A DNA stretch of 64,000 nt from JANYHF01 sp963732765 (GCA_963732765.1 CAVTAS010000010.1:496001-560000); one strand, 5' to 3'; positions 8,991 to 18,356 are shown, counted from the stretch's first letter. A program made the numbers and translations. The notes: a model not told the origin generated them from the letters alone.

Positions 8991-9100
8991 AATTAAACGG
9001 GGACAGAATTAAACGGGGACAGTTTACTTATATCGCGTAGATGACCATCGGAGTCCGGCGAGCTATCTGCGCGATATAAGTAAACTGTCCCCGTTTAATT
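8991..9100. repeat. Perfect 31-bp inverted repeat, AAACGGGGACAG type, copy 1
   Basis: The arms 9007-9037 and 9070-9100 are exact reverse complements over 31 bases, separated by 32 bases. The outer 16 bases are also present as a direct copy at 8991-9006. A second element with the same arms lies at 56671-56763. The right arm contains the queA stop codon. The element fills the queA-tgt gap and could fold into a very stable hairpin in the transcript. Confidence 0.97.
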
Positions 9101-10189
9101 CGGAAACAACAGCGACGCATCGCCGTACGAATAGAAGCGATAGCCGGCCTCGATAGCATGGGCGTAGGCCGCCTGCATGGTGTCCAATCCGGAAAACGCC
9201 GCGACCAGCATGAACAGCGTCGAGCGCGGCAGGTGAAAGTTGGTCATCAGCAGATCGACAGCGCGGAAGCGGTAGCCGGGCGTGATGAAGATGGCGGTGT
9301 CACCGCGATAAGGTTGTAGCTCGCCTGAGGCGGCCGCGCTTTCCAAGAGGCGGAGCGAGGTGGTGCCAACGGCGACGATGCGGCCGCCGCGCGCGCGGAC
9401 CGCGTTCAAAGCATTGACGGTATCGGCGGACACTTGGCCCCACTCGGCGTGCATCTTGTGATCGGCAAGATCGCCGGTCTTGACCGGAAGGAAAGTTCCG
9501 GCGCCGACATGCAACGTCACGAAATGCTGGGAAATGCCGCGCTGGGCCAAGGCCGCCAGCAGCTCCGGCGTGAAATGCAGTCCCGCTGTTGGCGCGGCCA
9601 CCGCTCCATCATTTCGTGCGTACACAGTCTGATAGGCGTGCGCATCCTCCGGTTCGAGCGGCCGCTTGCCCGCGATGTAGGGTGGGAGCGGAACATGCCC
9701 GTTAGCAGCAATCGCCGTGTCGAGATCGGGGCCGGACAGGTCGAACGCAAACTCGATCTCGCCGGCCTCGCCGCGCGCTGCCACCGTGGCGTCCAGCGTT
9801 CCGGCCAGGCACAGCTCTCCCGTGCCGCCAAACTGCACCCGGTCTCCTACCGCCAGCCGCTTGGCGGGACGGGCCAGCGCCTGCCAGCGATCGGGACCGA
9901 GCCGCTTGATCAGGGTCGCGCCGATCTGCGCTACCGCCACGCCGCGCCGCCGTGTGCCCGAGAGTTCGGCGTTCAGCACGCGCGTGTCGTTGAACACCAG
10001 GGCATCGCCGGGTTGCAGCAGCGACGGCAGATCACGGACGAGATGATCGGCAAACCCCGCATCCGGCCTTACGCACAGCAACTTTGCAGCATCGCGCGGC
10101 GAGGCCGGATGCAGCGCGATGCTGGCCTCGGGCAGATCGAAGCCGAAATCCTCAGTCCGCAAGGTCGAAAGGGCAGCTTTGATCGTCAT
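9095..10189 (-). CDS. queA: S-adenosylmethionine:tRNA ribosyltransferase-isomerase
   Basis: A 364-residue enzyme that transfers and rearranges the ribose of S-adenosylmethionine onto preQ1 in tRNA, giving epoxyqueuosine. Diagnostic segments are FNDTRVLNAEL, GHVPLPPYI, TVYARNDGAVAAPTAGLHFT, HVGAGTFLPV and MTNFHLPRSTLFMLV. ATG 10187-10189 is chosen; a TTG three codons upstream would also be possible. The final codons and the TAA stop (9095-9097) are supplied by the arm of the palindromic repeat. It is likely co-transcribed with tgt, which acts in the step before it. Confidence 0.94.
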   Translation of the reverse strand: MTIKAALSTLRTEDFGFDLPEASIALHPASPRDAAKLLCVRPDAGFADHLVRDLPSLLQPGDALVFNDTRVLNAELSGTRRRGVAVAQIGATLIKRLGPDRWQALARPAKRLAVGDRVQFGGTGELCLAGTLDATVAARGEAGEIEFAFDLSGPDLDTAIAANGHVPLPPYIAGKRPLEPEDAHAYQTVYARNDGAVAAPTAGLHFTPELLAALAQRGISQHFVTLHVGAGTFLPVKTGDLADHKMHAEWGQVSADTVNALNAVRARGGRIVAVGTTSLRLLESAAASGELQPYRGDTAIFITPGYRFRAVDLLMTNFHLPRSTLFMLVAAFSGLDTMQAAYAHAIEAGYRFYSYGDASLLFPN

Positions 10190-10480
10190 GACATCCAATT
10201 CGGTTGCAAATTCGGCTGAGATTGTGTCGACCGGACATTGGCTGTCCTTCCCTAAGCAGTCCGGCCGATCAATACTGGACGCTTGGAAGCGGTCGCTCTG
10301 CCACTGCGGGCTAAGCCAGACCTAAGCGGGAGAACCGATGGCTGCGTCATCGTTCATTCTGGCCCACGTCCGGATGCCGGAACGACCGCTTCCTTAGTCT
10401 TGCGCGTCGCGCAATCGCCGTCTCCCCGCATGCTGTTGGCATCGTCCCCCCGATCACGCCAGCGCATGCGGGGAAGCGGC

Positions 10481-11725
10481 TCAGGCCTTCAGCAGCACAT
10501 GCTTTTTCTTGCCGAACGACAGCTTGATGGCGCCATCCGCCGTTGCGTCCTTCAGCGTCAGCACGGCCTTTTCGTCGGTCACCGCCACATCGTTCACGCG
10601 TAAGCCCCCGGCCTTGATCTGGCGGCGCGCCTCGCTGTTTGAGGGCACCAATCCGGCCGCCACGAAGGCGCTCAGCACACCGACGCCGTCCTTCAGCTCC
10701 GGCATGGCGATAGTCGGCAGTCCGGCCGCCGTTCCGCCCTGCTCGAACGTGGTCTTGGCGGCCGCCGCCGCATCGTCGGCCGCCTGCCGTCCGTGCAGCA
10801 TCGCCGTCGCCTCGTTGGCCAGCACCTTCTTGGCCTCGTTGATCTCGGCCCCGCCCAGCGCAGCCAGCCGCGCGATCTCGTCCAGCGGCAATTCCGTGAA
10901 CAGTTTCAGGAAGCGGCCGACATCGGCGTCCTCGGTGTTGCGCCAGAACTGCCAGTATTCGTAGGGCGCGAGCATCTCGGCGTTCAGCCACACCGCGCCC
11001 GCCGCGGTCTTGCCCATTTTGGCGCCGGCCGCCGTGGTCAGCAGCGGCGTGGTCAGCGCGAAGGCGTCCTTGGCGTCGACGCGGCGCACCAGTTCGACGC
11101 CGTTGATGATATTGCCCCATTGGTCCGAGCCGCCCATCTGCAGCTGGCAGCCCTGGCGGCGGTTCAGCTCCAGGAAGTCATAGGCCTGCAAGATCATGTA
11201 GTTGAATTCCAGGAACGAGAACGATTGCTCGCGCTCGAGCCTCAGCTTGACCGAATCGAACGTCAGCATCCTGTTCACCGAGAAATGCCGGCCGTAGTCG
11301 CGCAGGAAATCGATATAGGCGAGCTTGCTCAGCCAATCGTCGTTGTTGACCATCACGGCGTCGGTGTTACCGGAGCCGAAGGTCAGGAACTTGCCGAAAA
11401 CGCCCTTGATGCCGGCCATGTTGGCGGAGATATCGTCGGCGCTGAGTAGTTTTCGCAACTCGTCTTTGCCCGTGGGATCGCCGACCTTGGTGGTGCCGCC
11501 ACCCATCAGCGCAATCGGCCGGCCGCCCGATTTCTGCAGCCAGCGCAGCAGCATGATCTGCACCAGCGAACCCACATGCAGCGAGGGGGCGGTGCAATCG
11601 AACCCGATATAGGCCGTGAACCCCGGCTTGGCGGCGGCCGCGTCCAGCTCGGCCTCGTGCGAGATCTGGTGGATAAAGCCGCGCTCTTCAAGCGCGTGTA
11701 GGAAATCGGACTTAAATTTTGCCAT
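10481..11725 (-). CDS. tyrS: Tyrosyl-tRNA synthetase
   Basis: A 414-residue class I aminoacyl-tRNA synthetase. The HIGH-type motif is HVGS (in PSLHVGSLVQIMLL) and the KMSKS-type loop reads KMGKT. The tyrosine-pocket segments YIGFDCTAPS and QMGGSDQWGNI are visible. An S4 RNA-binding domain occupies the last 65 residues (NSEARRQIKAGGLRVNDVAV). The gene is divergent from anmK, a neighbourhood seen in many alphaproteobacteria. The 291 bp between this gene's end and queA carry no recognisable gene. Confidence 0.96.
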   Translation of the reverse strand: MAKFKSDFLHALEERGFIHQISHEAELDAAAAKPGFTAYIGFDCTAPSLHVGSLVQIMLLRWLQKSGGRPIALMGGGTTKVGDPTGKDELRKLLSADDISANMAGIKGVFGKFLTFGSGNTDAVMVNNDDWLSKLAYIDFLRDYGRHFSVNRMLTFDSVKLRLEREQSFSFLEFNYMILQAYDFLELNRRQGCQLQMGGSDQWGNIINGVELVRRVDAKDAFALTTPLLTTAAGAKMGKTAAGAVWLNAEMLAPYEYWQFWRNTEDADVGRFLKLFTELPLDEIARLAALGGAEINEAKKVLANEATAMLHGRQAADDAAAAAKTTFEQGGTAAGLPTIAMPELKDGVGVLSAFVAAGLVPSNSEARRQIKAGGLRVNDVAVTDEKAVLTLKDATADGAIKLSFGKKKHVLLKA

Positions 11726-11777
11726 CGGGTCTATCTCTTCTCTACTTTGATTCGCGATTTAGCATGGGAGACGGCCC

Positions 11778-12899
11778 GTGACCAAACCCCTTCGCAGCAA
11801 GCTCAGGGCGCTCGGCCTGATGAGCGGCACCAGCATGGACGGCATCGATGTGGCGCTGCTCACCACCGATGGCGAGGCGTTGGTGCAGCGCGGGGCGGCG
11901 GGCGCATTTCCCTATCCGCCGGACTTCCAGGCGCGCCTGCGCGAAGGTCTGGAGGAGGTGAAAGCGATCCTGGCCGGCAGCGAGCGCCCAGGCGTGCTGG
12001 CCGACCTGGAGCGCGACCTCACCGAGCGCCATGCCGAGGCGGCGCTCCTGTTCCTGCAGCAGCACGGGCTCAGCCCCGCCGCCATCGACGTGATCGGCTT
12101 TCACGGCCAGACCGTGTTGCACAAGCCCGAGGCCAAACTGACGGTGCAGCTGGGCGACGGCCAGCGCCTGGCCGACCTGACCGGGATCGACGTCGTGTTC
12201 GACATGCGCGCGGCCGATGTGGCGGCGGGCGGCCAGGGCGCGCCGCTGGTGCCGGTCTACCATCAAGCGCTGGCCGCCGAACGCGCCGAGCGCCCCATTG
12301 CCTTCCTCAACATCGGCGGTGTGGCCAATGTCACCTGGATCGGCCCCAATGGCGAGCTGATCGCCTTCGATACCGGGCCAGGCAATGCGCTGATCGACGA
12401 TTGGGTGCGCACCAGGTCCGGCCAAGCCTGGGACGAGGGCGGTAAACTGGCCGCCACAGGCCGGATCAACGATGCTGCGCTGGCGCAACTGCTGGCGGAC
12501 CCGTTTTTCGTCGGCCCGGCGCCCAAATCGCTGGATCGCAATGCCTTCGATGCGTCCAGCCTGACGCATCTGTCGGCCGAGGATGGGGCGGCGACACTGA
12601 CGGCCTTCACAGCCTTGGCCGTCAGCAAGGCGGCGGCGCTGTTCCCCGCCCCGCCGCAAATGTGGATCGTCTGCGGTGGCGGCGCGCGCAATCTCACTTT
12701 GATGGCGATGCTGGAAAAGATTCTCGGCGCGCCGGTTGCTGCCGCCGAATCCCTTGGCCTCAACAGCGCCAGTCTTGAGGCGGAGGCCTGGGCCTACCTC
12801 GCCGTGCGCTCGTTGCGCGGTCTGCCTCTCACCTTCCCCATGACAACCGGCGCGCCAGCCCCTATCACCGGCGGCGTGCTGGCACGGGGGACCAAATGA
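11778..12899 (+). CDS. anmK: Anhydro-N-acetylmuramic acid kinase
   Basis: A 373-residue sugar kinase of the ASKHA fold that phosphorylates and opens 1,6-anhydro-MurNAc during cell-wall recycling in the cytoplasm. The family signature GLMSGTSMDGIDVALL is at residues 14-28, followed by GFHGQTVLHKP, GGVANVTWIG, DTGPGNALID and CGGGARN. The start is GTG 11778, because the upstream ATG frames are closed. The HAD gene overlaps its stop by four bases (ATGA), indicating one transcript. Confidence 0.95.
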   Translation: MTKPLRSKLRALGLMSGTSMDGIDVALLTTDGEALVQRGAAGAFPYPPDFQARLREGLEEVKAILAGSERPGVLADLERDLTERHAEAALLFLQQHGLSPAAIDVIGFHGQTVLHKPEAKLTVQLGDGQRLADLTGIDVVFDMRAADVAAGGQGAPLVPVYHQALAAERAERPIAFLNIGGVANVTWIGPNGELIAFDTGPGNALIDDWVRTRSGQAWDEGGKLAATGRINDAALAQLLADPFFVGPAPKSLDRNAFDASSLTHLSAEDGAATLTAFTALAVSKAAALFPAPPQMWIVCGGGARNLTLMAMLEKILGAPVAAAESLGLNSASLEAEAWAYLAVRSLRGLPLTFPMTTGAPAPITGGVLARGTK

Positions 12900-13519
12900 G
12901 CGCACGACGCATCGACAACGTCATCTTCGACATCGGCAAGGTGCTGATCCGCTGGGAGCCGGAGAAGCTCTATCGGACGATGTTTGCTTCGGACGCCGAC
13001 ATTGCGGCCTTTCTCGACGAGACAGGTTTGTTGGCGCGCAACATCGAGTTCGACCGCGGCGAGCCCTTCGAGGTGGGCACCGCCGACCTGGCCGCAAAGT
13101 TTCCGCATCATGCCGAGGCCTTGCTCGCGTTCGATGCCCGTTGGATCGAGACCCTGAACGGCGAGATCGTGGAATCCTCCGGGATACTGACGGCCCTGCG
13201 CAAGGCGGGCGTACCCAACTTCGCGATCACCAATTTCTCGCGCGAAAAGTTCGATCTGGCGCTGGCCATGCATCCCATGCTCAACCGGTTCGACGACATC
13301 GTGGTTTCGGCCGACGTCAGGCTGGTCAAGCCCGATCCCGCGATCTTCCAGCTGCTGATCGAGCGCAATCGCCTCGATCCCGCCCGCACCCTGTTCATCG
13401 ACGATAGCGCCAAGAACATTGCTGCGGCGCGCGAGCTGGGGTTGCAGCGCGCACTTTTCGACGAGGCCAACGCCGGAGCGCTGACGCGCGATTGCGAGGT
13501 CTACGGACTTCCGGTCTGA
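12896..13519 (+). CDS. HAD-superfamily phosphatase (YihX-like)
   Basis: A 207-residue cytosolic HAD hydrolase. Motif I reads FDIGKVL, with Gly in place of the second Asp, as in YihX-type sugar-phosphate phosphatases. Motif II is the Thr/Asn in AITNFS, motif III the Lys in RLVKPDP, and motif IV FIDDSAKN. A helical cap lies at about residues 20-90. Translational overlap with anmK suggests a sugar phosphate from wall recycling as a substrate, but that is inference; 2-haloacid dehalogenase is a common alternative label. Confidence 0.82.
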   Translation: MSARRIDNVIFDIGKVLIRWEPEKLYRTMFASDADIAAFLDETGLLARNIEFDRGEPFEVGTADLAAKFPHHAEALLAFDARWIETLNGEIVESSGILTALRKAGVPNFAITNFSREKFDLALAMHPMLNRFDDIVVSADVRLVKPDPAIFQLLIERNRLDPARTLFIDDSAKNIAAARELGLQRALFDEANAGALTRDCEVYGLPV

Positions 13520-13540
13520 TAGACCCACCTGAAACAAACA

Positions 13541-13566
13541 ATGCCGGGGCGTATCGGCCCCGGCAT
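13541..13566. terminator. Probable bidirectional terminator hairpin
   Basis: A perfect 10-bp GC-rich stem (atgccggggc / gccccggcat) with a six-base loop lies between the convergent HAD gene (ends 13519) and the GlsB-type gene (ends 13602). No long T-run follows in either direction. Confidence 0.6.
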
Positions 13567-13601
13567 CGAATGCGTCGTCAGGTCGTTGCGAGCGAAAGGC
13601 G

Positions 13602-13853
13602 CTACTTCTTGACCAGTCCGATAACAACCAGCGCGATGATCGCGCCGATCACGGCGTTGACAATCTGTCCGATGACACCGCCACCGATGTTGAGGCCGAT
13701 CATCGGCAGCACAAAGCCGGCCACCACGGCGCCGACGATGCCGAGCGCGATGTTGCCGATCATGCCAAAGCCCGAGCCCTTCATGATCTGCCCGGCCAAC
13801 CAGCCCGCCACGCCACCAATAACCAACCAGATGATAAGACCAACGATATCCAT
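13602..13853 (-). CDS. GlsB/YeaQ/YmgE family stress-response membrane protein
   Basis: An 83-residue, almost wholly hydrophobic protein starting at ATG 13851-13853 (MDIVGLIIWLVIGGVAGWLA). It has three glycine-rich membrane segments with the GWLAGQIMKGSGFGMIGNI signature of the transglycosylase-associated family. Relatives are induced by acid, osmotic or stationary-phase stress; no enzymatic activity is established. The frame is open upstream of this start, but the sequence there is not family-like. Confidence 0.85.
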   Translation of the reverse strand: MDIVGLIIWLVIGGVAGWLAGQIMKGSGFGMIGNIALGIVGAVVAGFVLPMIGLNIGGGVIGQIVNAVIGAIIALVVIGLVKK

Positions 13854-14278
13854 AGTCGCGCTCCCGTTCTTTTTAAGTCGTCCCCAACGCCAAACCCGTT
13901 GCCGGCGGCCACTGATTCTTCCTGTCGGCCCTACGGCCGAGAATCGCTCCACTGACAGTGTGGAGTCTTATCCAGCGTAACAATTTGTCAACGAATACCT
14001 GAGTTGCACGCGTGTTCTGGCGCTTGACAGAGGCGTTTGGGACACGCGCGGTGCAGCTGTTGCGGTGCAACATTCCAGGCTGGGTAACCGCAAGGGGTAG
14101 GCATCGGAAAACCGAGTACTTGCGACGCCCACGGCATTCACAAGTCCGACCTGATACCGGCCAAGTTCGATCCGATATTGTAACGCGTGGTCACGTAAGT
14201 TGGGTCGACCATTGCGCGACCCAACAGTCCAGGGCGAGCGGCAAGACTGGTCGCGAAGAAAGAGCGCTATAGCGCAAC
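13854..14278. other. 425-bp gene-free stretch between glsB-type gene and gcvP
   Basis: No convincing open frame, RNA gene or long repeat was seen. It should contain the promoter of the leftward GlsB-type gene, on its left side, and the 3' flank of gcvP on its right side. Short in-frame peptides here lack family features. Confidence 0.5.
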
Positions 14279-17171
14279 CTACGCCGCCTCGGCATACGCC
14301 TCCATCGGCGGGCAGGTGCATACTAGGTTCCGGTCGCCCGCGACGTTGTCCACCCGTCCCACGGGCGGCCAGTATTTATCCGCGTGCTGACCGCGTCCGG
14401 CCGGAAAGAAGGCCTGTTCCTTGGCATAGGGCCGCGTCCACTCGGCGAACAGCAGCGCGTGCGTGTGCGGAGCGTGCTTCAGCACGTTGTCAGCGCGATC
14501 CGCCCGTCCCTCTTCCACCTCGGCGATTTCCTTCCGGATGCCGATCATCGCGTCGCAGAAGCGGTCGAGCTCGCGCTTGCCCTCGCTCTCGGTCGGCTCG
14601 ATCATCAGCGTATCGACCACCGGGAACGACATCGTCGGGGCGTGGAAGCCGTAGTCGACCAGCCGCTTGGCGACGTCCTCTGCCGTCAGGCCCGTGCGCT
14701 CCTTCAGCCAGCGCAGGTCGATGATGCATTCGTGCGCGACGTAGCCGCCGGGGCCGGTGTAGACGACTGGGAAGTGCGGGTTGAGGCGCTTGGCGATGTA
14801 GTTGGCGTTCAGGATCGCCATCGCGGTTGCCTCGCGCAGACCGGCCTCGCCCATCATGGCGATGTAGGTCCAGGAGATCGGCAGGATCGATGCCGAGCCC
14901 CAGGGGGCGGAGGAGATTTGCGTTGATACATCGCCGACCCCCTCGACCACGGCATGGCCAGGCAGATGCGGAGCAAGGTGCTTGGCGACGCAGATCGGCC
15001 CCATGCCCGGCCCGCCGCCGCCGTGCGGAATGCAAAACGTCTTGTGCAGATTGATGTGCAGCACATCGGCCCCAAGCTCGGCGGGACGCACCCAGCCGAC
15101 TTGCGCGTTCAGGTTCGCACCGTCCATGTAGACCTGCCCGCCAGCGGCATGGACCATGGCCGTGATCTCCTTCACCGCCGTCTCGAAGACACCGTGCGTG
15201 GACGGATAGGTGATCATCAATGCAGCCAGTTTGTCTTTATGCGCCTCGATCTTGATCTTCAGGTCGCCGACATCGACATTGCCCTGATCGTCGCAGGCGA
15301 CCACCACCACTCTCAAGCCGGCCATCACGGCTGAGGCGGGGTTTGTTCCGTGGGCGGAGGTTGGGATCAGGCAGACGTCGCGATGCGCTTGTCCTTGTGC
15401 GGCATGATAGTGGCGGATGGCCAGCAGGCCCGCGTACTCGCCCTGGCTGCCGGCATTGGGTTGCAGCGAGCAGGCATCGAAGCCGGTGATGGCCGTCAGC
15501 ATGCCCTCAAGTTCGGTGAAGAGTTGCGCATAACCCTTGGCCTGCGCGCGCGGCGCGAACGGATGGACGTGCGCGAAATTGCGCCAGGTAATCGGGATCA
15601 TCTCGGTGGTGGCGTTCAGCTTCATGGTGCAGGACCCCAGCGGGATCATGGCGCGATCGAGCGCGATGTCCTTGGCCTGCAGATGGCGCAGATAGCGCAA
15701 CATCTCGGTTTCCGAGTGGTACATCGAGAACACGGGATGCGTCAGGTAGGGGCTGGTGCGCTGCAGGGGGACGGGCACGCATTCAGTGGTTTTGGCATCA
15801 ATCATTTCGACGTTTGCCTTCACTGGCTTGCCTGTTGGCTCGAACACCGACAACAGCCGTTCGACTTCTTCGCGCCGCGTCGACTGGTCGAGCGACAAGC
15901 CAAGGTGATCAGCATCGACATAGCGCAGATTGATGCGCGCCTCGGCGGCCTTGGCCAGCAGTGCAGCGGCCTTGCCCGGAACGCGTACCGTCAGCGTGTC
16001 GAAATAGGCCTTGGTCGCGACCTCATAACCCCATTGGCCCAGTCCTGCGGCAACGATCTGCGTCATCCGATGCGTCCGCGCGGCCGTTTTGGCGATGCCT
16101 TTCGGCCCGAGATAAACAGCATACATCGAGGCCATCACCGCCAGCAGCACCTGCGCGGTACAGATGTTGCTGGTCGCCTTTTCGCGGCGGATGTGCTGTT
16201 CGCGCGTCTGCATGGCCATGCGCAGGGCGGGGTTGCCGTGGTTATCAACCGACACGCCGATGATGCGGCCGGGCATCATGCGCTGGTACGCCGTCTTGGT
16301 GGCGAAGAAGGCGGCATGCGGACCACCGTAACCCATCGGCACGCCGAACCGCTGGGCCGAGCCGATGGCGATATCTGCGCCAAGTTCGCCGGGAGGTGTG
16401 AGCACTGCCAGGGCCAGCAGGTCGGTCGCCATGATGGCGAGCGCGCCAGCGGCATGCAGCTTGTCGATTTGCCTACGGAAATCGCGCACCTCGCCAGAGG
16501 AGCCGGGATAGGACAGCAGCGCACCGAACACTTCGGCGGCGTTAAGATCCGTGAGCGGATCACCGAGTTTGATCGTGTAGCCGAAGGCCGCCGCGCGGGT
16601 CTTCACCACGGCAACGGTCTGGGGATGGGTGTCACTATCCACAAAGAAGACGGTGGACGAGGTTTTCACCACCCGCTTGGCCATCGCCATTGCCTCGGCG
16701 GCAGCGGTGCCTTCGTCGAGCAGCGAACCGTTGGCCAGCGGCAGGCCGGTGAGGTCGATCACCATCTGCTGGAAGTTGAGTACGGCTTCGAGGCGGCCCT
16801 GACTTCACCTCGGCCTGATAGGGGGTATAGGCAGTATACCATCCCGGGTTCTCCAGCACATTGCGCAGGATGACCTTGGGCGTGACCGTGCCATAGTAGC
16901 CCATGCCGATCATCGAGGTGAACACCTCGTTCTGCTCGGCCATCTTGCGCAGATAGGACAGCGAAGATCGTTCCGAGCGCGCCAAAGGCAGGCCCGCGAA
17001 CGGCCGCTTGGTGCGAATGCCGTCGGGTATGACCTTGGTCATGAAGTCGTCGAGGGACTTGGCGCCGACGGCCTTGAGCATCGCGGCGGTTTCGTCAGCC
17101 GACGGACCGATATGGCGGGCGATGAAGTTGGCGCCGGGTTCGAGGTCGGCAAGGGTGGGACGGTTTGGCAT
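14279..17171 (-). pseudogene. gcvP: Glycine dehydrogenase (glycine cleavage P protein), single-base frameshift
   Basis: PLP-dependent decarboxylase of the glycine cleavage system. The N-terminal piece starts at ATG 17169-17171 (MPNRPTLADLEPGANFIARH) and runs to NPGWYTAYTPYQAEVKSG. The frame then breaks at about 16795-16799. The rest, from VIDLTGLPLANGSLLDEGT to the stop at 14279, is intact, with the PLP lysine in HINLHKTFCIPHGGGGPG. Removing one base of the GGGCC run restores SGRLEAVLNFQQMVIDL and a product of about 960 residues, the family size. It is the last gene of the gcvT-gcvH-hicB-hicA-gcvP run. Sequencing error is an alternative to true inactivation. Confidence 0.9.
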
Positions 17172-17489
17172 GTGCAGCTCCAGCAAACGAAAAGTGTTCA
17201 GAGACAAGGTTTGTCCGTGCAAACTCGTCATTCCCGCGAAGGCGGGAATCCATACAACCAACAGTTCATGCTCTAGTGCCGACGCGTGGGATTTGTCGAA
17301 GAGAGACCCGGCCGTGTTTCGCACTTCGCCAAGCCACTGACTCGCATGGATTCCCGCCTTCGCGGGAATGACGAAAGTTGCTGGTCATTGCCCGGCCACT
17401 TTAAGCATCGCGGCAATTTCGTCAGTCGACGGACCGATATGGCGGGGATGAAGTTGGCGCCGGGTTCGAGATCGGCGAGGGTGGGACGG
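17077..17489 (-). repeat. Duplicated gcvP 5' segment (copies 17077-17163 and 17404-17489)
   Basis: The first 87 bases of the gcvP coding region recur 327 bp upstream with five mismatches and a one-base deletion. The distal copy encodes MTTPRPTLADLEPGANFI from a GTG and then loses frame, so it is a decayed duplicate. A 148-bp palindromic element (17226-17373) lies between the copies. Confidence 0.92.
17226..17373. repeat. 148-bp element with CGTCATTCCCGCG terminal inverted repeats, copy A
   Basis: The ends 17226-17253 and 17346-17373 are near-perfect 28-bp inverted repeats, each itself a small palindrome (CCCGCGAAGGCGGG). Elements of the same length and ends occur at 34598-34744 and 40481-40628, with unrelated middles. 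Confidence 0.93.
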
Positions 17490-17552
17490 GGAGTAGTCAC
17501 AGGTGCAGCCCTCTGATGCTTGGATTTGGAGACTATCGATTGGATTGCTTCG

Positions 17553-17765
17553 TCAAAGATCTTTCGGTGTCAGTCCGGTCTGCTTTCCGATGCGTTGCAG
17601 CATCGCTGGACCAATCTCATCGCCATCATGGTGGGCGAAAACGACATTGGGCCAACCATCCCGCTCCAACACGCGATGCGATCCGCGCTGCCTCTTGATT
17701 TTCCAACCAAGGCGCAACAAGGCAGCAAGCACCAACCGTGCTCGTGCGGCGGCCCAGGCGCTCAT
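17553..17765 (-). CDS. hicA: HicA family mRNA interferase toxin
   Basis: A 70-residue protein with the double-stranded-RNA-binding-like HicA fold. The catalytic histidine is in RQRGSHRVLERDGW, and the family C-terminus reads EIGPAMLQRIGKQTGLTPKDL. HicA toxins cleave mRNA and are neutralised by HicB. Its ATG overlaps the HicB stop by four bases. The antitoxin-first order (hicB then hicA) is one of the two known arrangements. The pair sits between gcvH and gcvP on the same strand. Confidence 0.9.
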   Translation of the reverse strand: MSAWAAARARLVLAALLRLGWKIKRQRGSHRVLERDGWPNVVFAHHDGDEIGPAMLQRIGKQTGLTPKDL

Positions 17766-17962
17766 GCTGGTGCGAACAATTGCGTAAGCTCCGGTACCGC
17801 CTCTCCATGGTCAAGCCGGTCGGCGAGTGTTCGCAGAGCCAAAGCTTCAACCTTTGTCTGCGCGTCCAGCCGGCTGGTGCCGTAGACCATCACGCCAGGC
17901 AGACTGGGAATTTCCGCGATCCAGCGACCATCGACTTCTTGCTCGAATTCGATCTGAAGCAT
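17762..17962 (-). CDS. hicB: HicB family antitoxin (short, no visible DNA-binding domain)
   Basis: A 66-residue protein from ATG 17960-17962 (MLQIEFEQEVDGRWIAEIPS). It has the RNase-H-like partial fold of HicB: the EQEVDGRWIAEIPSLPGVMVYG strand region and LALRTLADRLDHGE helix. The usual C-terminal helix-turn-helix or ribbon-helix-helix is missing, so it should bind toxin but perhaps not autoregulate. The frame extends 15 codons upstream, but the internal ATG fits the family start. Confidence 0.88.
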   Translation of the reverse strand: MLQIEFEQEVDGRWIAEIPSLPGVMVYGTSRLDAQTKVEALALRTLADRLDHGEAVPELTQLFAPA

Positions 17963-17978
17963 GCTCGATCGTCCTTTG

Positions 17979-18356
17979 CTAATGGCTTCCACTGACGAAC
18001 TTATCATACGCAGCCTTGTCCATCAGGCCGTCCAGCTCGGACAGGTTCGCGAGCTTGATCTTCATGAACCAGGCCTTGCCCAGCGGGTCGCTGTTGACCA
18101 GCGCGGGATCGGTAGCCAGGTCCGCGTTGGCGGCGACCACTTCGCCCGTGACAGGGGCGTAGACTTCGCTGGCCGCTTTCACGCTCTCCACGACTGCGGC
18201 GGACTCGCCCTGTTTCACTTTGCGGCCGACCTCGGGCACTTCGACGAACACCACGTCGCCCAGCTGTTCTTGTGCGTGGTGCGTGATGCCGATGGTGGCG
18301 ATGTCGCCCTCGACGCGGATGTACTCGTGATCCTTGCTGTATTTCTCGATAGCCAT
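17979..18356 (-). CDS. gcvH: Glycine cleavage system H protein
   Basis: A 125-residue lipoyl carrier that shuttles the aminomethyl group between the P, T and L proteins. The start MAIEKYSKDHEYIRV, the lipoylated lysine in VVESVKAASEVYAP and the WFMKIKL segment all fit the family. It lies 15 bp downstream of gcvT and 16 bp upstream of hicB, so the toxin-antitoxin pair probably shares this transcript and its riboswitch. Confidence 0.96.
   Translation of the reverse strand: MAIEKYSKDHEYIRVEGDIATIGITHHAQEQLGDVVFVEVPEVGRKVKQGESAAVVESVKAASEVYAPVTGEVVAANADLATDPALVNSDPLGKAWFMKIKLANLSELDGLMDKAAYDKFVSGSH

Noticed and set aside
8991..9100. CRISPR-like repeat unit
   Set aside because: Only two palindromic arms and a single loop, with no array of regularly spaced direct repeats; no cas genes in the window.
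15350..16873. Open frame of 507 codons on the plus strand opposite gcvP
   Set aside because: It is antisense to a highly conserved gene, has no family-like segments, and long antisense frames are expected in G+C-rich coding DNA.
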